Part shown: piece by piece, positions 15,865-25,416 of the stretch
Position numbering within the stretch: the stretch's first letter is position 1
Layout: each line of letters opens with the position of its first letter
NCBI GenBank assembly: GCA_041397625.1
Contig: JAWKWH010000002.1
Coordinates: forward strand, 558,001 to 622,000
Origin: JAWKWH01 sp041397625
GTDB lineage: Bacteria > Pseudomonadota > Alphaproteobacteria > Rhizobiales > Rhizobiaceae
DNA: 64,000 nucleotides
Direction of reading: 5' to 3'
Made by a program: the position numbers and the translations under genes
The notes under the pieces: model-generated
What the model was told of the DNA's origin: nothing
Database searches by the model: none
Seen by the model: only the letters and a program-made list of their open reading frames with translations

Positions 15865-17868
15865 TCAGGCCGCCGCGCTCTCGTTCAGTTTCCGGCGGAT
15901 ATCCGGGGGCGTCGCCTCGTCGACAAGCGCGGCGACCGCCTCCTCCAGCGCCATCGACTGCTGATCGCGGCTGCCGAGGCGACGGATATTGACGGTGCCC
16001 TCTTCGGCCTCGCGCTTGCCGCAGACGATGATCACCGGCACTTTCGCCAGGCTGTGCTCGCGCACCTTGTAGTTGATCTTCTCGTTGCGCAGGTCGGTCT
16101 CGGCCGACAGGCCCGCCCGTTTCAGCCGCTCGGCCACCTTGACCGCATAATCGTCGGCGTCCGAGGTGATCGTCGCCACCACCACCTGCACTGGCGCGAA
16201 CCAGAGCGGCATGTGGCCGGCATGGGATTCGATCAGGATGCCGAGGAAGCGCTCCAGCGAGCCGACGATGGCGCGATGCACCATGACGGGCTGCTTCTTT
16301 TCGGAATCCTTGTCGATATAGAAGGCGCCGAAACGCTCCGGCAGGTTGAAATCGACCTGCGTGGTGCCGCACTGCCACTCGCGGCCGATGGCGTCGCGCA
16401 GCGTGTATTCGAATTTCGGCCCGTAGAACGTGCCCTCGCCCTCATTGATGCCGGCCTTGATGCGGCCGCCCGATTCGGCCTCCATGCGGGCCAGCGCCCG
16501 CTTGAGGATATCCTCGGCATGATCCCAGGCAGCGTCGGTGCCGACGCGCTTTTCCGGCCGCGTCGCCAGCTTGACCACCACGTTGTCGAAGCCGAAATCG
16601 GCATAGACCGACATCATCAGGTCGTTGATCTTGAGGATCTCCGCCTCGAGCTGCTCTTCGGTGCAGAAAATGTGGGCGTCGTCCTGGGTAAAGCCACGCA
16701 CCCGCATCAGCCCATGCAGGGCACCGGATGGTTCGTAGCGATGAACGGCGCCGAATTCAGCAAGCCGAACCGGTAGATCGCGGTAAGATTTCAACCCATG
16801 CTTGAAGATCTGCACGTGGCCGGGACAATTCATCGGCTTCAACGCGAAAACGCGCTGATCCTCGGCTTCCTCGTCCGCGCACTGCACGGCGAACATGTTC
16901 TCGCGATACCAGCCCCAATGGCCGGAGGTCTGCCATAGCGAGGAATCGAGCACCTGCGGCGCGTTGACCTCGTCGTAATCGCCCTCCAGCCGGCGGCGCA
17001 TATAGGCAAGCAGGTTCTGGAACATCTTCCAGCCCTTGGCGTGCCAGAAAACGACGCCCGGCCCTTCCTCCTGGAAGTGGAACAGGTCCATCTCGCGGCC
17101 GAGGCGGCGGTGATCGCGCTTCTCCGCCTCCTCCAGCATGTGGAGATAGTCGTCCATCTGCGTGTTGTCGGCCCAGGCGGTGCCGTAGATACGGCTCAGC
17201 ATCGGGTTGTTGGAATCGCCGCGCCAGTAGGCACCGGCCACCTTCATCAGCTTGAAGGAGTTGCCGACCTGGCCGGTCGAGGCCATGTGCGGACCGCGGC
17301 AAAGGTCGAACCAGTCGCCCTGGGCGTATATCTTTACGTCCTCGCCCTCGGGAATGGCGTCGAGCAGTTCCACCTTGTAGGCCTCGCCCTTGTCGCCGAA
17401 CACCTTGCGGGCCTTGTCGCGCGACCAGACCTCCTTGGTGAACGGCTTGTTGCGGGCGATGATCTCGCGCATCTTCTTCTCGATCGCCGGCAGTTCGTCG
17501 GGCGTGAACGGCTTGTCCTCGCCGCTTTCAGGGTCGACGCGCTTGAAATCGTAATAGAAGCCATTCTCGATCACCGGTCCGATGGTCACCTGGGTGCCGG
17601 GCCACAGTTCCTGCACGGCTTCGGCCAGCACATGGGCCGCGTCGTGGCGGATCAGTTCGAGCGCGCGCGGGTCCTCGCGGGTGACGATCTCGATCGCGCC
17701 GGGCCTGACCGGATCGGCAAGATCCTGCAGCGTACCGTCGAGCGCGATCGCAACGGCTTTCTTGGCAAGCGACTTGGAAATGGATTCGGCAACGTCGCGC
17801 CCCGTCGTACCGACGGGGTAGTCGCGGCTGTTGCCATCGGGAAATTGAAGGGAAACGGCCTCGGCCAT
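15865..17868 (-). CDS. thrS: Threonyl-tRNA synthetase
   Basis: A 667-residue class II aminoacyl-tRNA synthetase. Domains in order: TGS (about 1-70, FPDGNSRDYPVGTTG), the editing domain with HDAAHVLAEA, the catalytic core (zinc-binding MNCPGHVQIFKH, motif 2 RYEPSGALHGLMRVRGFTQDDAHIF, motif 3 HRAIVGSLERFLGILIE), and the anticodon-binding domain. The start at 17868 (MAEAVSLQFPDG) has AAGGAG at 7 bp; the frame is open to 17991, but that extension lacks such support. Length fits alphaproteobacterial ThrS. Confidence 0.98.
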   Translation of the reverse strand: MAEAVSLQFPDGNSRDYPVGTTGRDVAESISKSLAKKAVAIALDGTLQDLADPVRPGAIEIVTREDPRALELIRHDAAHVLAEAVQELWPGTQVTIGPVIENGFYYDFKRVDPESGEDKPFTPDELPAIEKKMREIIARNKPFTKEVWSRDKARKVFGDKGEAYKVELLDAIPEGEDVKIYAQGDWFDLCRGPHMASTGQVGNSFKLMKVAGAYWRGDSNNPMLSRIYGTAWADNTQMDDYLHMLEEAEKRDHRRLGREMDLFHFQEEGPGVVFWHAKGWKMFQNLLAYMRRRLEGDYDEVNAPQVLDSSLWQTSGHWGWYRENMFAVQCADEEAEDQRVFALKPMNCPGHVQIFKHGLKSYRDLPVRLAEFGAVHRYEPSGALHGLMRVRGFTQDDAHIFCTEEQLEAEILKINDLMMSVYADFGFDNVVVKLATRPEKRVGTDAAWDHAEDILKRALARMEAESGGRIKAGINEGEGTFYGPKFEYTLRDAIGREWQCGTTQVDFNLPERFGAFYIDKDSEKKQPVMVHRAIVGSLERFLGILIESHAGHMPLWFAPVQVVVATITSDADDYAVKVAERLKRAGLSAETDLRNEKINYKVREHSLAKVPVIIVCGKREAEEGTVNIRRLGSRDQQSMALEEAVAALVDEATPPDIRRKLNESAAA

Positions 17869-18062
17869 CGATTTTCTCCTTATCCAGTCCCGCCTACGAG
17901 CGCGGGTGGTATTCATCGTGCGGCGGCGCGGCGCCACGGGTGCCATGTAGTCATATTCGTCACACAGGTAAAGGCCCGGCCAATGTGGCATTCGCTACAT
18001 CGCCCGGGGCTGCAAGAGGCTTATGATCGACACGGGGCTTCATTCAGGACCGGGAGAACACC

Positions 18063-18557
18063 ATGCCGATCGAAATCCTCCAACCCAAGCCTTTCGATCT
18101 CGTCGGATCGACCATCCTCATCGCCGGCAACGCCAACGCCTTCGAAGGCCAGATGACCATCCGCGTGTCGGAGGGCCATGATGAGTATACCGGGCTTGCC
18201 ACCGTCGGTTCGCTGTCGACGCAGCAGTTCCAGGCCTCGATTACCATTCCGGACAATCACGCATTCCAGCTAAACCGCATCTTCGTCACGCTGATCGACG
18301 ACAGCGGCGGCGGAGACGGCGTGCCGCCGCCCACCGCCACGGTGTCGGTGCTGTTCGGTCCAATGATCTATCCGGGTTATGTGGGTTACTGGGAACACAC
18401 GGTGGTGCCTGGCGACACGCTGTCGAAAATCTCCGCCCGGTATTATGAAGGCGACAGTTCGCAATATCCCGCCATCCACCAGGCCAACCAGCACATCGTC
18501 ACCAACCCGAACCTGATCCTCCCCGGCCAAGTGCTGCGCATTCCGCGCGATTTCTAA
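18063..18557 (+). CDS. Gmad2-like and LysM domain protein
   Basis: A 164-residue protein starting MPIEILQPKPFDLVG. The N-terminal half (about 1-100) reads as an Ig-like Gmad2-type domain (STILIAGNANAFEGQMTIRVSEG). The C-terminal half is a LysM module (HTVVPGDTLSKISARYYEGDSSQYPAIHQANQHIVTNPNLILPGQVLRIP, about 112-162), normally a glycan or peptidoglycan binder. No signal peptide or membrane segment is visible, which is unusual for a LysM protein; either export is non-classical or it acts in the cytoplasm. It stands alone, upstream of the convergent yidD. Confidence 0.88.
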   Translation: MPIEILQPKPFDLVGSTILIAGNANAFEGQMTIRVSEGHDEYTGLATVGSLSTQQFQASITIPDNHAFQLNRIFVTLIDDSGGGDGVPPPTATVSVLFGPMIYPGYVGYWEHTVVPGDTLSKISARYYEGDSSQYPAIHQANQHIVTNPNLILPGQVLRIPRDF

Positions 18558-18595
18558 GCGCCGGATCAAAGCAAGGAATCCGGTTTTCGAAAGGT

Positions 18596-18617
18596 CCGAT
18601 CCGCAAAAAGCGGTCGG
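18596..18617. terminator. Imperfect hairpin between lysM gene and yidD
   Basis: Stem CCGA(T)CCGC / GCGGTCGG with one bulged T and a five-A loop, located 39 bp after the LysM stop and 37 bp before the yidD stop. No T-run follows on either strand, so it may be a weak bidirectional terminator or an RNA-stabilising hairpin. Confidence 0.35.
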
Positions 18618-18653
18618 GCCTCCGCCGGGCTTGCGAGCATTCGGGCGGGACGG

Positions 18654-19016
18654 TCATTGCCCGGCGTCCTTGGCGCTCAGACCGACGCGCCAGAACCGCC
18701 ACGGCGCCCACCAGCGCCGGTCGGGGGCAAGCGCCTCGGGCACGTTGTCGATGCCGCGCGTGCCGCCCGGGCCGCAGCGCATGACGCGAAAGAGCCCGAG
18801 CCAGCCGCCGTTCCACAGTCCATGGCGGGCGATCGCCTCATAGGCGTATTCCGAGCAGGTCGGCAGATGCCGGCACGAATTGCCGACGAAGCCCGACAGC
18901 GTGAGCTGGTAGAGGCGCACGAACGCCGTGCCGGCAAGGCGGCCCGGCGTCTTCGGCCACGGACCGGCGTAGTTACGGGTCGATGCCGGCCGACGGTCTG
19001 CCGAGGGCTGGTCCAT
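18654..19016 (-). CDS. yidD: Membrane protein insertion efficiency factor YidD
   Basis: A 120-residue member of the YidD (DUF37/haemolytic) family, an inner-membrane-associated helper of YidC-dependent protein insertion. Core motif: RLYQLTLSGFVGNSCRHLPTCSEYAYEAI, with the conserved cysteines (CRHLPTCS), then RVMRCGPGGTRGIDNVP. It carries longer N- and C-terminal arms than the usual 80-90 residues. It is not beside yidC/rnpA here but downstream of the IscU-like gene (8 bp gap), an arrangement I recall from other rhizobia. Confidence 0.94.
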   Translation of the reverse strand: MDQPSADRRPASTRNYAGPWPKTPGRLAGTAFVRLYQLTLSGFVGNSCRHLPTCSEYAYEAIARHGLWNGGWLGLFRVMRCGPGGTRGIDNVPEALAPDRRWWAPWRFWRVGLSAKDAGQ

Positions 19017-19024
19017 GGTGTTGC

Positions 19025-19471
19025 TCAGGCCGCCGCTTCGGCCCTCTTGCGCTCGATCTGGCCGATGGCGTCGACCACCGCGTCGAAGGTCAGCATGGTC
19101 GAGGCGTGTCGCGCTTTGTAGTCGCGCACCGGTTCGAGATATTTCAGGTCGGCGAAACGGCCGGTGGGCGCCGGGCCGTTTTCCTTCAACATGCGGCGCA
19201 TGGTCTCGCGCACCGCGCGCAGTTCGTCCGCGCTCGAACCGACGACATTGCGCGCCATGATCGACGACGAGGCCTGGCCGAGCGCACAGGCTTTCACGTC
19301 ATGGGCGAAGTCGGTGACGACGCCATCCTTCATCTTCAGGTCGACGGTCACCGTCGAGCCGCAGAGCTTGGAATGGGCGGTCGCGGTCGCGTCGGGCTCG
19401 TCAAGGCGGCCGATCGCCGGAATATTGCCGGCGAATTCCAGGATCCTGGCGTTGTAGACTTCATCGATCAT
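19025..19471 (-). CDS. IscU/SufU-like iron-sulfur scaffold homologue
   Basis: A 148-residue protein of the NifU N-terminal/IscU family, whose classical members assemble Fe-S clusters on three Cys. Here only two Cys exist: Cys37 (HSKLCGSTVTVDL) and Cys62 (VKACALGQASSS). The C-terminal ligand position reads ARHASTML, with no Cys. The Fe-S scaffold role is therefore uncertain; a zinc-binding or regulatory role is possible. It is immediately followed by yidD and diverges from folE. Confidence 0.88.
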   Translation of the reverse strand: MIDEVYNARILEFAGNIPAIGRLDEPDATATAHSKLCGSTVTVDLKMKDGVVTDFAHDVKACALGQASSSIMARNVVGSSADELRAVRETMRRMLKENGPAPTGRFADLKYLEPVRDYKARHASTMLTFDAVVDAIGQIERKRAEAAA

Positions 19472-19728
19472 GGATCGCGACCCTGGTTTGAAACCCGTGA
19501 CTGATCATCCTGCGCCGGCATCTTCCCTTCGCCGGCACAGTTCCTATATAATGCGCGGCGACCGGCGACGACAAGATGTGTGGTCTTGCGTGCGGCCGGA
19601 GCAGAATACCGCTGGTGCCCGTTGCGCCGTAACGAACAAGTTTCGCGGGACGTCAAAGGCAGGTGGTCCGTTCAACTCGTTCCTCCGAATGCAGAAACAT
19701 CGAGAGGGGAACTACGGGAGATGCCTTT
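19472..19728. promoter_or_regulatory. Divergent region IscU-like gene / folE
   Basis: 257 bp separating outward-facing genes. It holds the folE Shine-Dalgarno (CGGGAG at 19715-19720) and presumably both promoters. I see no protein-coding potential and no strong hairpin. Confidence 0.45.
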
Positions 19729-20367
19729 ATGGACGCGATAATCAAGAAATTCCCGCAGACTCCGGCCTATATGGACAAGCCCGTGGTCGACCGGCCGAGC
19801 CGCGAGGAGGCCGAGGCGGCCGTGCGCACGCTGCTGCGCTGGGCCGGCGACGACCCCGAGCGCGAAGGTCTGCGCGACACGCCGGCGCGCGTGGCCAACG
19901 CCTATCGCGAGATGTTCGGCGGTTACGACAAATGCCCGGCCGAGGAGCTTGGCCGCACCTTCGAGGAGGTGGCCGGCTACGACGACCTCGTGCTGGTCAA
20001 GGACATCGCCTTCCACTCGCATTGCGAACACCACATGGTGCCGATCATCGGCAAGGCCCATGTCGGCTACCTGCCCGACGGCAAAGTGCTCGGCCTGTCG
20101 AAGATCGCCCGCGTGGTCGATATCTTCGCTCACCGCCTGCAGACCCAGGAGGCGATCACCGCACAGATCGCCGGCGTGATCCAGGACGTGCTCAACCCGC
20201 GCGGCGTCGCCATCATCGTCGAGGCGGAACACATGTGCATGGCCATGCGCGGCATTCGCAAGCAGGGTTCGACGACGCTGACCTCGACATTTACCGGCAC
20301 CTTCCGCGACCAGCCGGAAGAGCAGGCACGTTTCGTCGCCATGGTGCGCGGCGGCGCGCCGGCCTGA
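19729..20367 (+). CDS. folE: GTP cyclohydrolase I
   Basis: A 212-residue type I GTP cyclohydrolase, first step of folate (dihydroneopterin triphosphate) synthesis. Zinc and active-site signatures are seen: SHCEHHMVPIIGKAHVGYLP, GLSKIARVVDIFAHRLQTQE, and VIVEAEHMCMAMRGIRKQGS, where the Cys in SHCEHH and in HMCM are the usual zinc ligands. The start at 19729 (MDAIIKKFPQTPAYMD) has CGGGAG at 8 bp; the frame is open 22 codons further up. It is followed after 13 bp by hisI. Confidence 0.98.
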   Translation: MDAIIKKFPQTPAYMDKPVVDRPSREEAEAAVRTLLRWAGDDPEREGLRDTPARVANAYREMFGGYDKCPAEELGRTFEEVAGYDDLVLVKDIAFHSHCEHHMVPIIGKAHVGYLPDGKVLGLSKIARVVDIFAHRLQTQEAITAQIAGVIQDVLNPRGVAIIVEAEHMCMAMRGIRKQGSTTLTSTFTGTFRDQPEEQARFVAMVRGGAPA

Positions 20368-20380
20368 ACCGGCACGCCGC

Positions 20381-20794
20381 ATGGCCGCATTCGCCTTCCC
20401 CGCCCCATCGTCCGACAAGGCGGCGCTTGAGCGCGGCGCAGAGTTCACCCCGCGTTTCGACGAAAACGGGCTGGTGACCGCCGTGGTCACCGCCACGGAT
20501 GGCGGCGACCTGCTGATGGTTGCGCATATGAACGCCGATGCGCTGGCGCTCAGCCTGGAAACGGGAATCGCCCATTTCTGGTCGCGCTCGCGCGCCACGC
20601 TGTGGAAGAAGGGCGAGACTTCCGGCAATTTGCTGCACATCGACGAAATGCGCACCGATTGCGACCAGGACGCAGTGTGGCTGAAGGTCCGTATCGCCGG
20701 CGACGGGGCGGCCTGCCATACGGGCGAGCGCTCCTGCTTCTACCGCCAAGTGACGACGACAGATGACGAAGCAACGCTCAAACCGGCGCGATAG
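20381..20794 (+). CDS. hisI: Phosphoribosyl-AMP cyclohydrolase
   Basis: A 137-residue HisI, the third step of histidine synthesis, without a fused HisE domain. Signatures: LLMVAHMNADALALSLETGIAHFWSRSR, LWKKGETSGNLLHI, metal-binding DCDQDAVWLKV, and CHTGERSCFYR (the zinc Cys residues). It is transcribed with folE, both enzymes being cyclohydrolases on purine-derived substrates. It is remote from other his genes in this window. Confidence 0.97.
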   Translation: MAAFAFPAPSSDKAALERGAEFTPRFDENGLVTAVVTATDGGDLLMVAHMNADALALSLETGIAHFWSRSRATLWKKGETSGNLLHIDEMRTDCDQDAVWLKVRIAGDGAACHTGERSCFYRQVTTTDDEATLKPAR

Positions 20795-20919
20795 GCGGCG
20801 AGATCAAGCGATTTTTGCCTTCAATGTGCGCTTCGGCACGGTTAACGTTCCCCCAACGGGTAATTTACCATTCTGATAGCGGTCCGTGCGACAATGCGCA
20901 CAAGCTGAAGGAGATCGGG

Positions 20920-21906
20920 ATGCTCGACTGGGCATCAAAACTGGCAAGACAGGAACATCGGGACCACGATGCGTCGCTCCCGTCGAACATCTCCGTTGCG
21001 CCGCCCAAACCGATCGAACTGCCGAAATCCGGCGTTGCATTGGCACTTGGCGGCGGCGCCGCGCGCGGATGGGCCCATATCGGCGTGCTGCGCGCTTTCG
21101 ACGAGGCCGGGATCCGCATCGACATGATCGCCGGCACCTCCATCGGCGCGCTGGTCGGCGGCTGCTATCTTGCCGGCCGGCTCGACGAGCTGGAGGAATT
21201 CGCCCGCAGCCTGACGCCGCGGCGCATGTTCGGCTTTTTCGACCTGTCGTTCCGCGGCAACGGCCTGCTCGGCGGCATGCGGCTCGACGCCAAGATGCGC
21301 GAGCATCTGGCGGGCGTCGAATTCGAGGATCTGGCCAAGCCATTCATTTGCGTGGCCACCGAGATCGGCACCGGCCACGAGATCTGGCTGTCGAGCGGCA
21401 ACCTGATCACCGCCATGCGCGCTTCCTACGCGCTGCCGGGCGTTTTCGAGCCGGTAAGCTGCAACGGCCGCGTGCTCATCGACGGCGCCATGGTCAATCC
21501 GGTCCCCGTATCGGTCTGTCGCGCGCACGAGCAGCGCCTCGTCATCGCCGTCAACCTGCATTACGACTGTTTCGGCCGTTCGGCCGTGGTCAAGCATTCC
21601 TCCAGCGGTGACGCGTTGATGATCCGCGACGACATCGAGGCAGAGGCCGGCGGCAACGCCTCCGCCCAGGAAAAGGAACGCCGCCTCGGCATTACCGGGG
21701 TTATGGTCGAAGCCTTCAACATCATCCAGGACCGCATCACCCGCGCCAGGCTGGCCGGTGACCCGCCCGACCTGTCGTTGCAGCCGAAACTATCGCATAT
21801 CGGCCTGTCGGAATTCCATCGCGCCGACGAGGCGATCCGCATGGGCTACGAGGCGACCATGGCGCAGATCGCCGAGCTGCAGCGGCTGCAGGTGGCGCTG
21901 GTCTGA
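20920..21906 (+). CDS. Patatin-like phospholipase (RssA type)
   Basis: A 328-residue patatin-family lipid acyl hydrolase. The oxyanion loop GGGAARGWAHIG, nucleophile elbow GTSIG (Ser of the Ser-Asp dyad) and IDGAMVNPVPV (catalytic Asp in DGA) are all present. The start at 20920 (MLDWASKLARQEHRD) has GAAGGAG at 6 bp; the open frame extends 35 codons upstream. No signal peptide is seen, so a cytoplasmic or peripheral membrane location is likely. Confidence 0.92.
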   Translation: MLDWASKLARQEHRDHDASLPSNISVAPPKPIELPKSGVALALGGGAARGWAHIGVLRAFDEAGIRIDMIAGTSIGALVGGCYLAGRLDELEEFARSLTPRRMFGFFDLSFRGNGLLGGMRLDAKMREHLAGVEFEDLAKPFICVATEIGTGHEIWLSSGNLITAMRASYALPGVFEPVSCNGRVLIDGAMVNPVPVSVCRAHEQRLVIAVNLHYDCFGRSAVVKHSSSGDALMIRDDIEAEAGGNASAQEKERRLGITGVMVEAFNIIQDRITRARLAGDPPDLSLQPKLSHIGLSEFHRADEAIRMGYEATMAQIAELQRLQVALV

Positions 21907-21973
21907 CGGCGCGGCGAACGCTCCGCCGGCCGCGAGACCGACGCCCGGCGCCAGCCTGACAAGCTCCTCTGCT

Positions 21974-22897
21974 TCACGACGATGCCACCGAACCAGCCTC
22001 TTGGCGCGGGCCCGCCGCCGACCGGCGGACGATATCGGCGATCCGCATGAGCTGCTTGGCCAACGGGCTGGTCTTTCGCCAGATCATGCCGACGGTTCGC
22101 GACGGCGGGGAATTGTCGAAGCGCGCGACGGACACAGGGGCGGATCGCGTTTCGACGGCCAACGCCATTTCAGGAATCAGCGTCACGCCGATGCCGGCGC
22201 CGACCATCTGGACGAGCGTCGACAGCGAGCTCGCGTCCAACCCTTCGCGCGGCAGCGTCGAAGGCATGTCGCAGAACGACAGCGCCTGATCGCGAAAGCA
22301 GTGCCCCTCCTCCAGCAGCAGCAGACGCATTTCGTGCAGCATCTCGGGATCAGGCACCGGTTTTCCCTCGTCCTCGTCCGGCCGGACCAGCAGGAAATCC
22401 TCCGAAAATAGCGCGACCTCGGTCAACGAGGGTTCGGAGACCGGCAAGGCGACGATCGCGGTATCGATGCGGCCTTCCGTCAGGTCGTGGATCAGGTTCG
22501 ACGTCAGCGATTCGCGCACGCGGATATCGAGACCGTCATGCAGGCGGGTGAGATCGGCTATGATCGCAGGCAGCAGATAGGGGGCGATCGTCGGAATGAT
22601 GCCAAGCCGCAGCCGCCCCACAAGGCTGTCGCGCGAGGCGCGTGCCAGGTCGCCGAGTTCGTCGACCGACCGCAATATGGCGCGGGCACGGTGCGCGAAC
22701 ACCTCGCCGAAACTGGTCAGCCGCACCTGCCGCGCGCCCCTTTCGAAGAGCTCCGTACCCAGTGATTCCTCCAGTTCCTTGATCTGCATCGACAGCGCGG
22801 GCTGGGAGATACCGCAGGCTTCCGCCGCACGCCCGAAGTGGCCTTGCGCGGCAAGCGCTTCCAGATACCGAAGCTGTTTGAGCGTGACGTTCTTCAT
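21974..22897 (-). CDS. oxyR: Hydrogen peroxide sensor OxyR (LysR family)
   Basis: A 307-residue LysR-type regulator with an N-terminal winged helix (LKQLRYLEALAAQGHFGRAAEACGISQPALS) and a C-terminal sensor domain. The two redox cysteines are conserved at Cys200 and Cys209 (EEGHCFRDQALSFCD), nine residues apart as in the known OxyR pair. It diverges from katG, the standard arrangement in which OxyR activates catalase-peroxidase on peroxide stress and controls itself. Confidence 0.96.
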   Translation of the reverse strand: MKNVTLKQLRYLEALAAQGHFGRAAEACGISQPALSMQIKELEESLGTELFERGARQVRLTSFGEVFAHRARAILRSVDELGDLARASRDSLVGRLRLGIIPTIAPYLLPAIIADLTRLHDGLDIRVRESLTSNLIHDLTEGRIDTAIVALPVSEPSLTEVALFSEDFLLVRPDEDEGKPVPDPEMLHEMRLLLLEEGHCFRDQALSFCDMPSTLPREGLDASSLSTLVQMVGAGIGVTLIPEMALAVETRSAPVSVARFDNSPPSRTVGMIWRKTSPLAKQLMRIADIVRRSAAGPRQEAGSVASS

Positions 22898-23141
22898 AAG
22901 AACATCTTATCAAAAAAATCAGAAAATCAAACTTTCATTTATGAAGATGCTTTGCTAGCGTATCCGTCCACCGGGAGACGGGGAACGGTCGGCGCCACGG
23001 ACGCCGCATCTCCTGCGCATCGCCGCAAGCGACGAAATGTCCGTGCCGACATGGCCAGCCATCTGATACGCTGGCGACCTGAAGCGTGGCTCCTTGCCCC
23101 TGGAGGAGTGCACTTAACCGCAGCCGCGAATGGAGACGAAG
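22898..23141. promoter_or_regulatory. oxyR-katG divergent control region
   Basis: 244 bp between the two start codons. The oxyR-proximal 55 bp are strongly AT-rich compared with the surroundings and hold an inverted pair CATCTT (22903-22908) and AAGATG (22944-22949), a plausible bipartite OxyR operator. The katG Shine-Dalgarno GGAG lies at 23132-23135. Confidence 0.5.
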
Positions 23142-25301
<2,160 letters not shown>

Positions 25302-25326
25302 GCCGGCCGAGATATCCCGAGACAAG

Positions 25327-25356
25327 AAAGCCGGGGCGGCAGCGCCCCGGCTTTTT
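25327..25356 (+). terminator. Rho-independent terminator of katG
   Basis: Perfect 11-bp stem AAAGCCGGGGC / GCCCCGGCTTT around a six-base loop (25338-25343), followed by a run of five T. It lies 25 bp after the katG stop and before the convergent recJ end. Confidence 0.92.
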
Positions 25357-25416
25357 CATGTAATGGCCGGTCATCCCCACCGACATCGGCGGGCGCGGGC
25401 AATCCCGCGCCCTACC

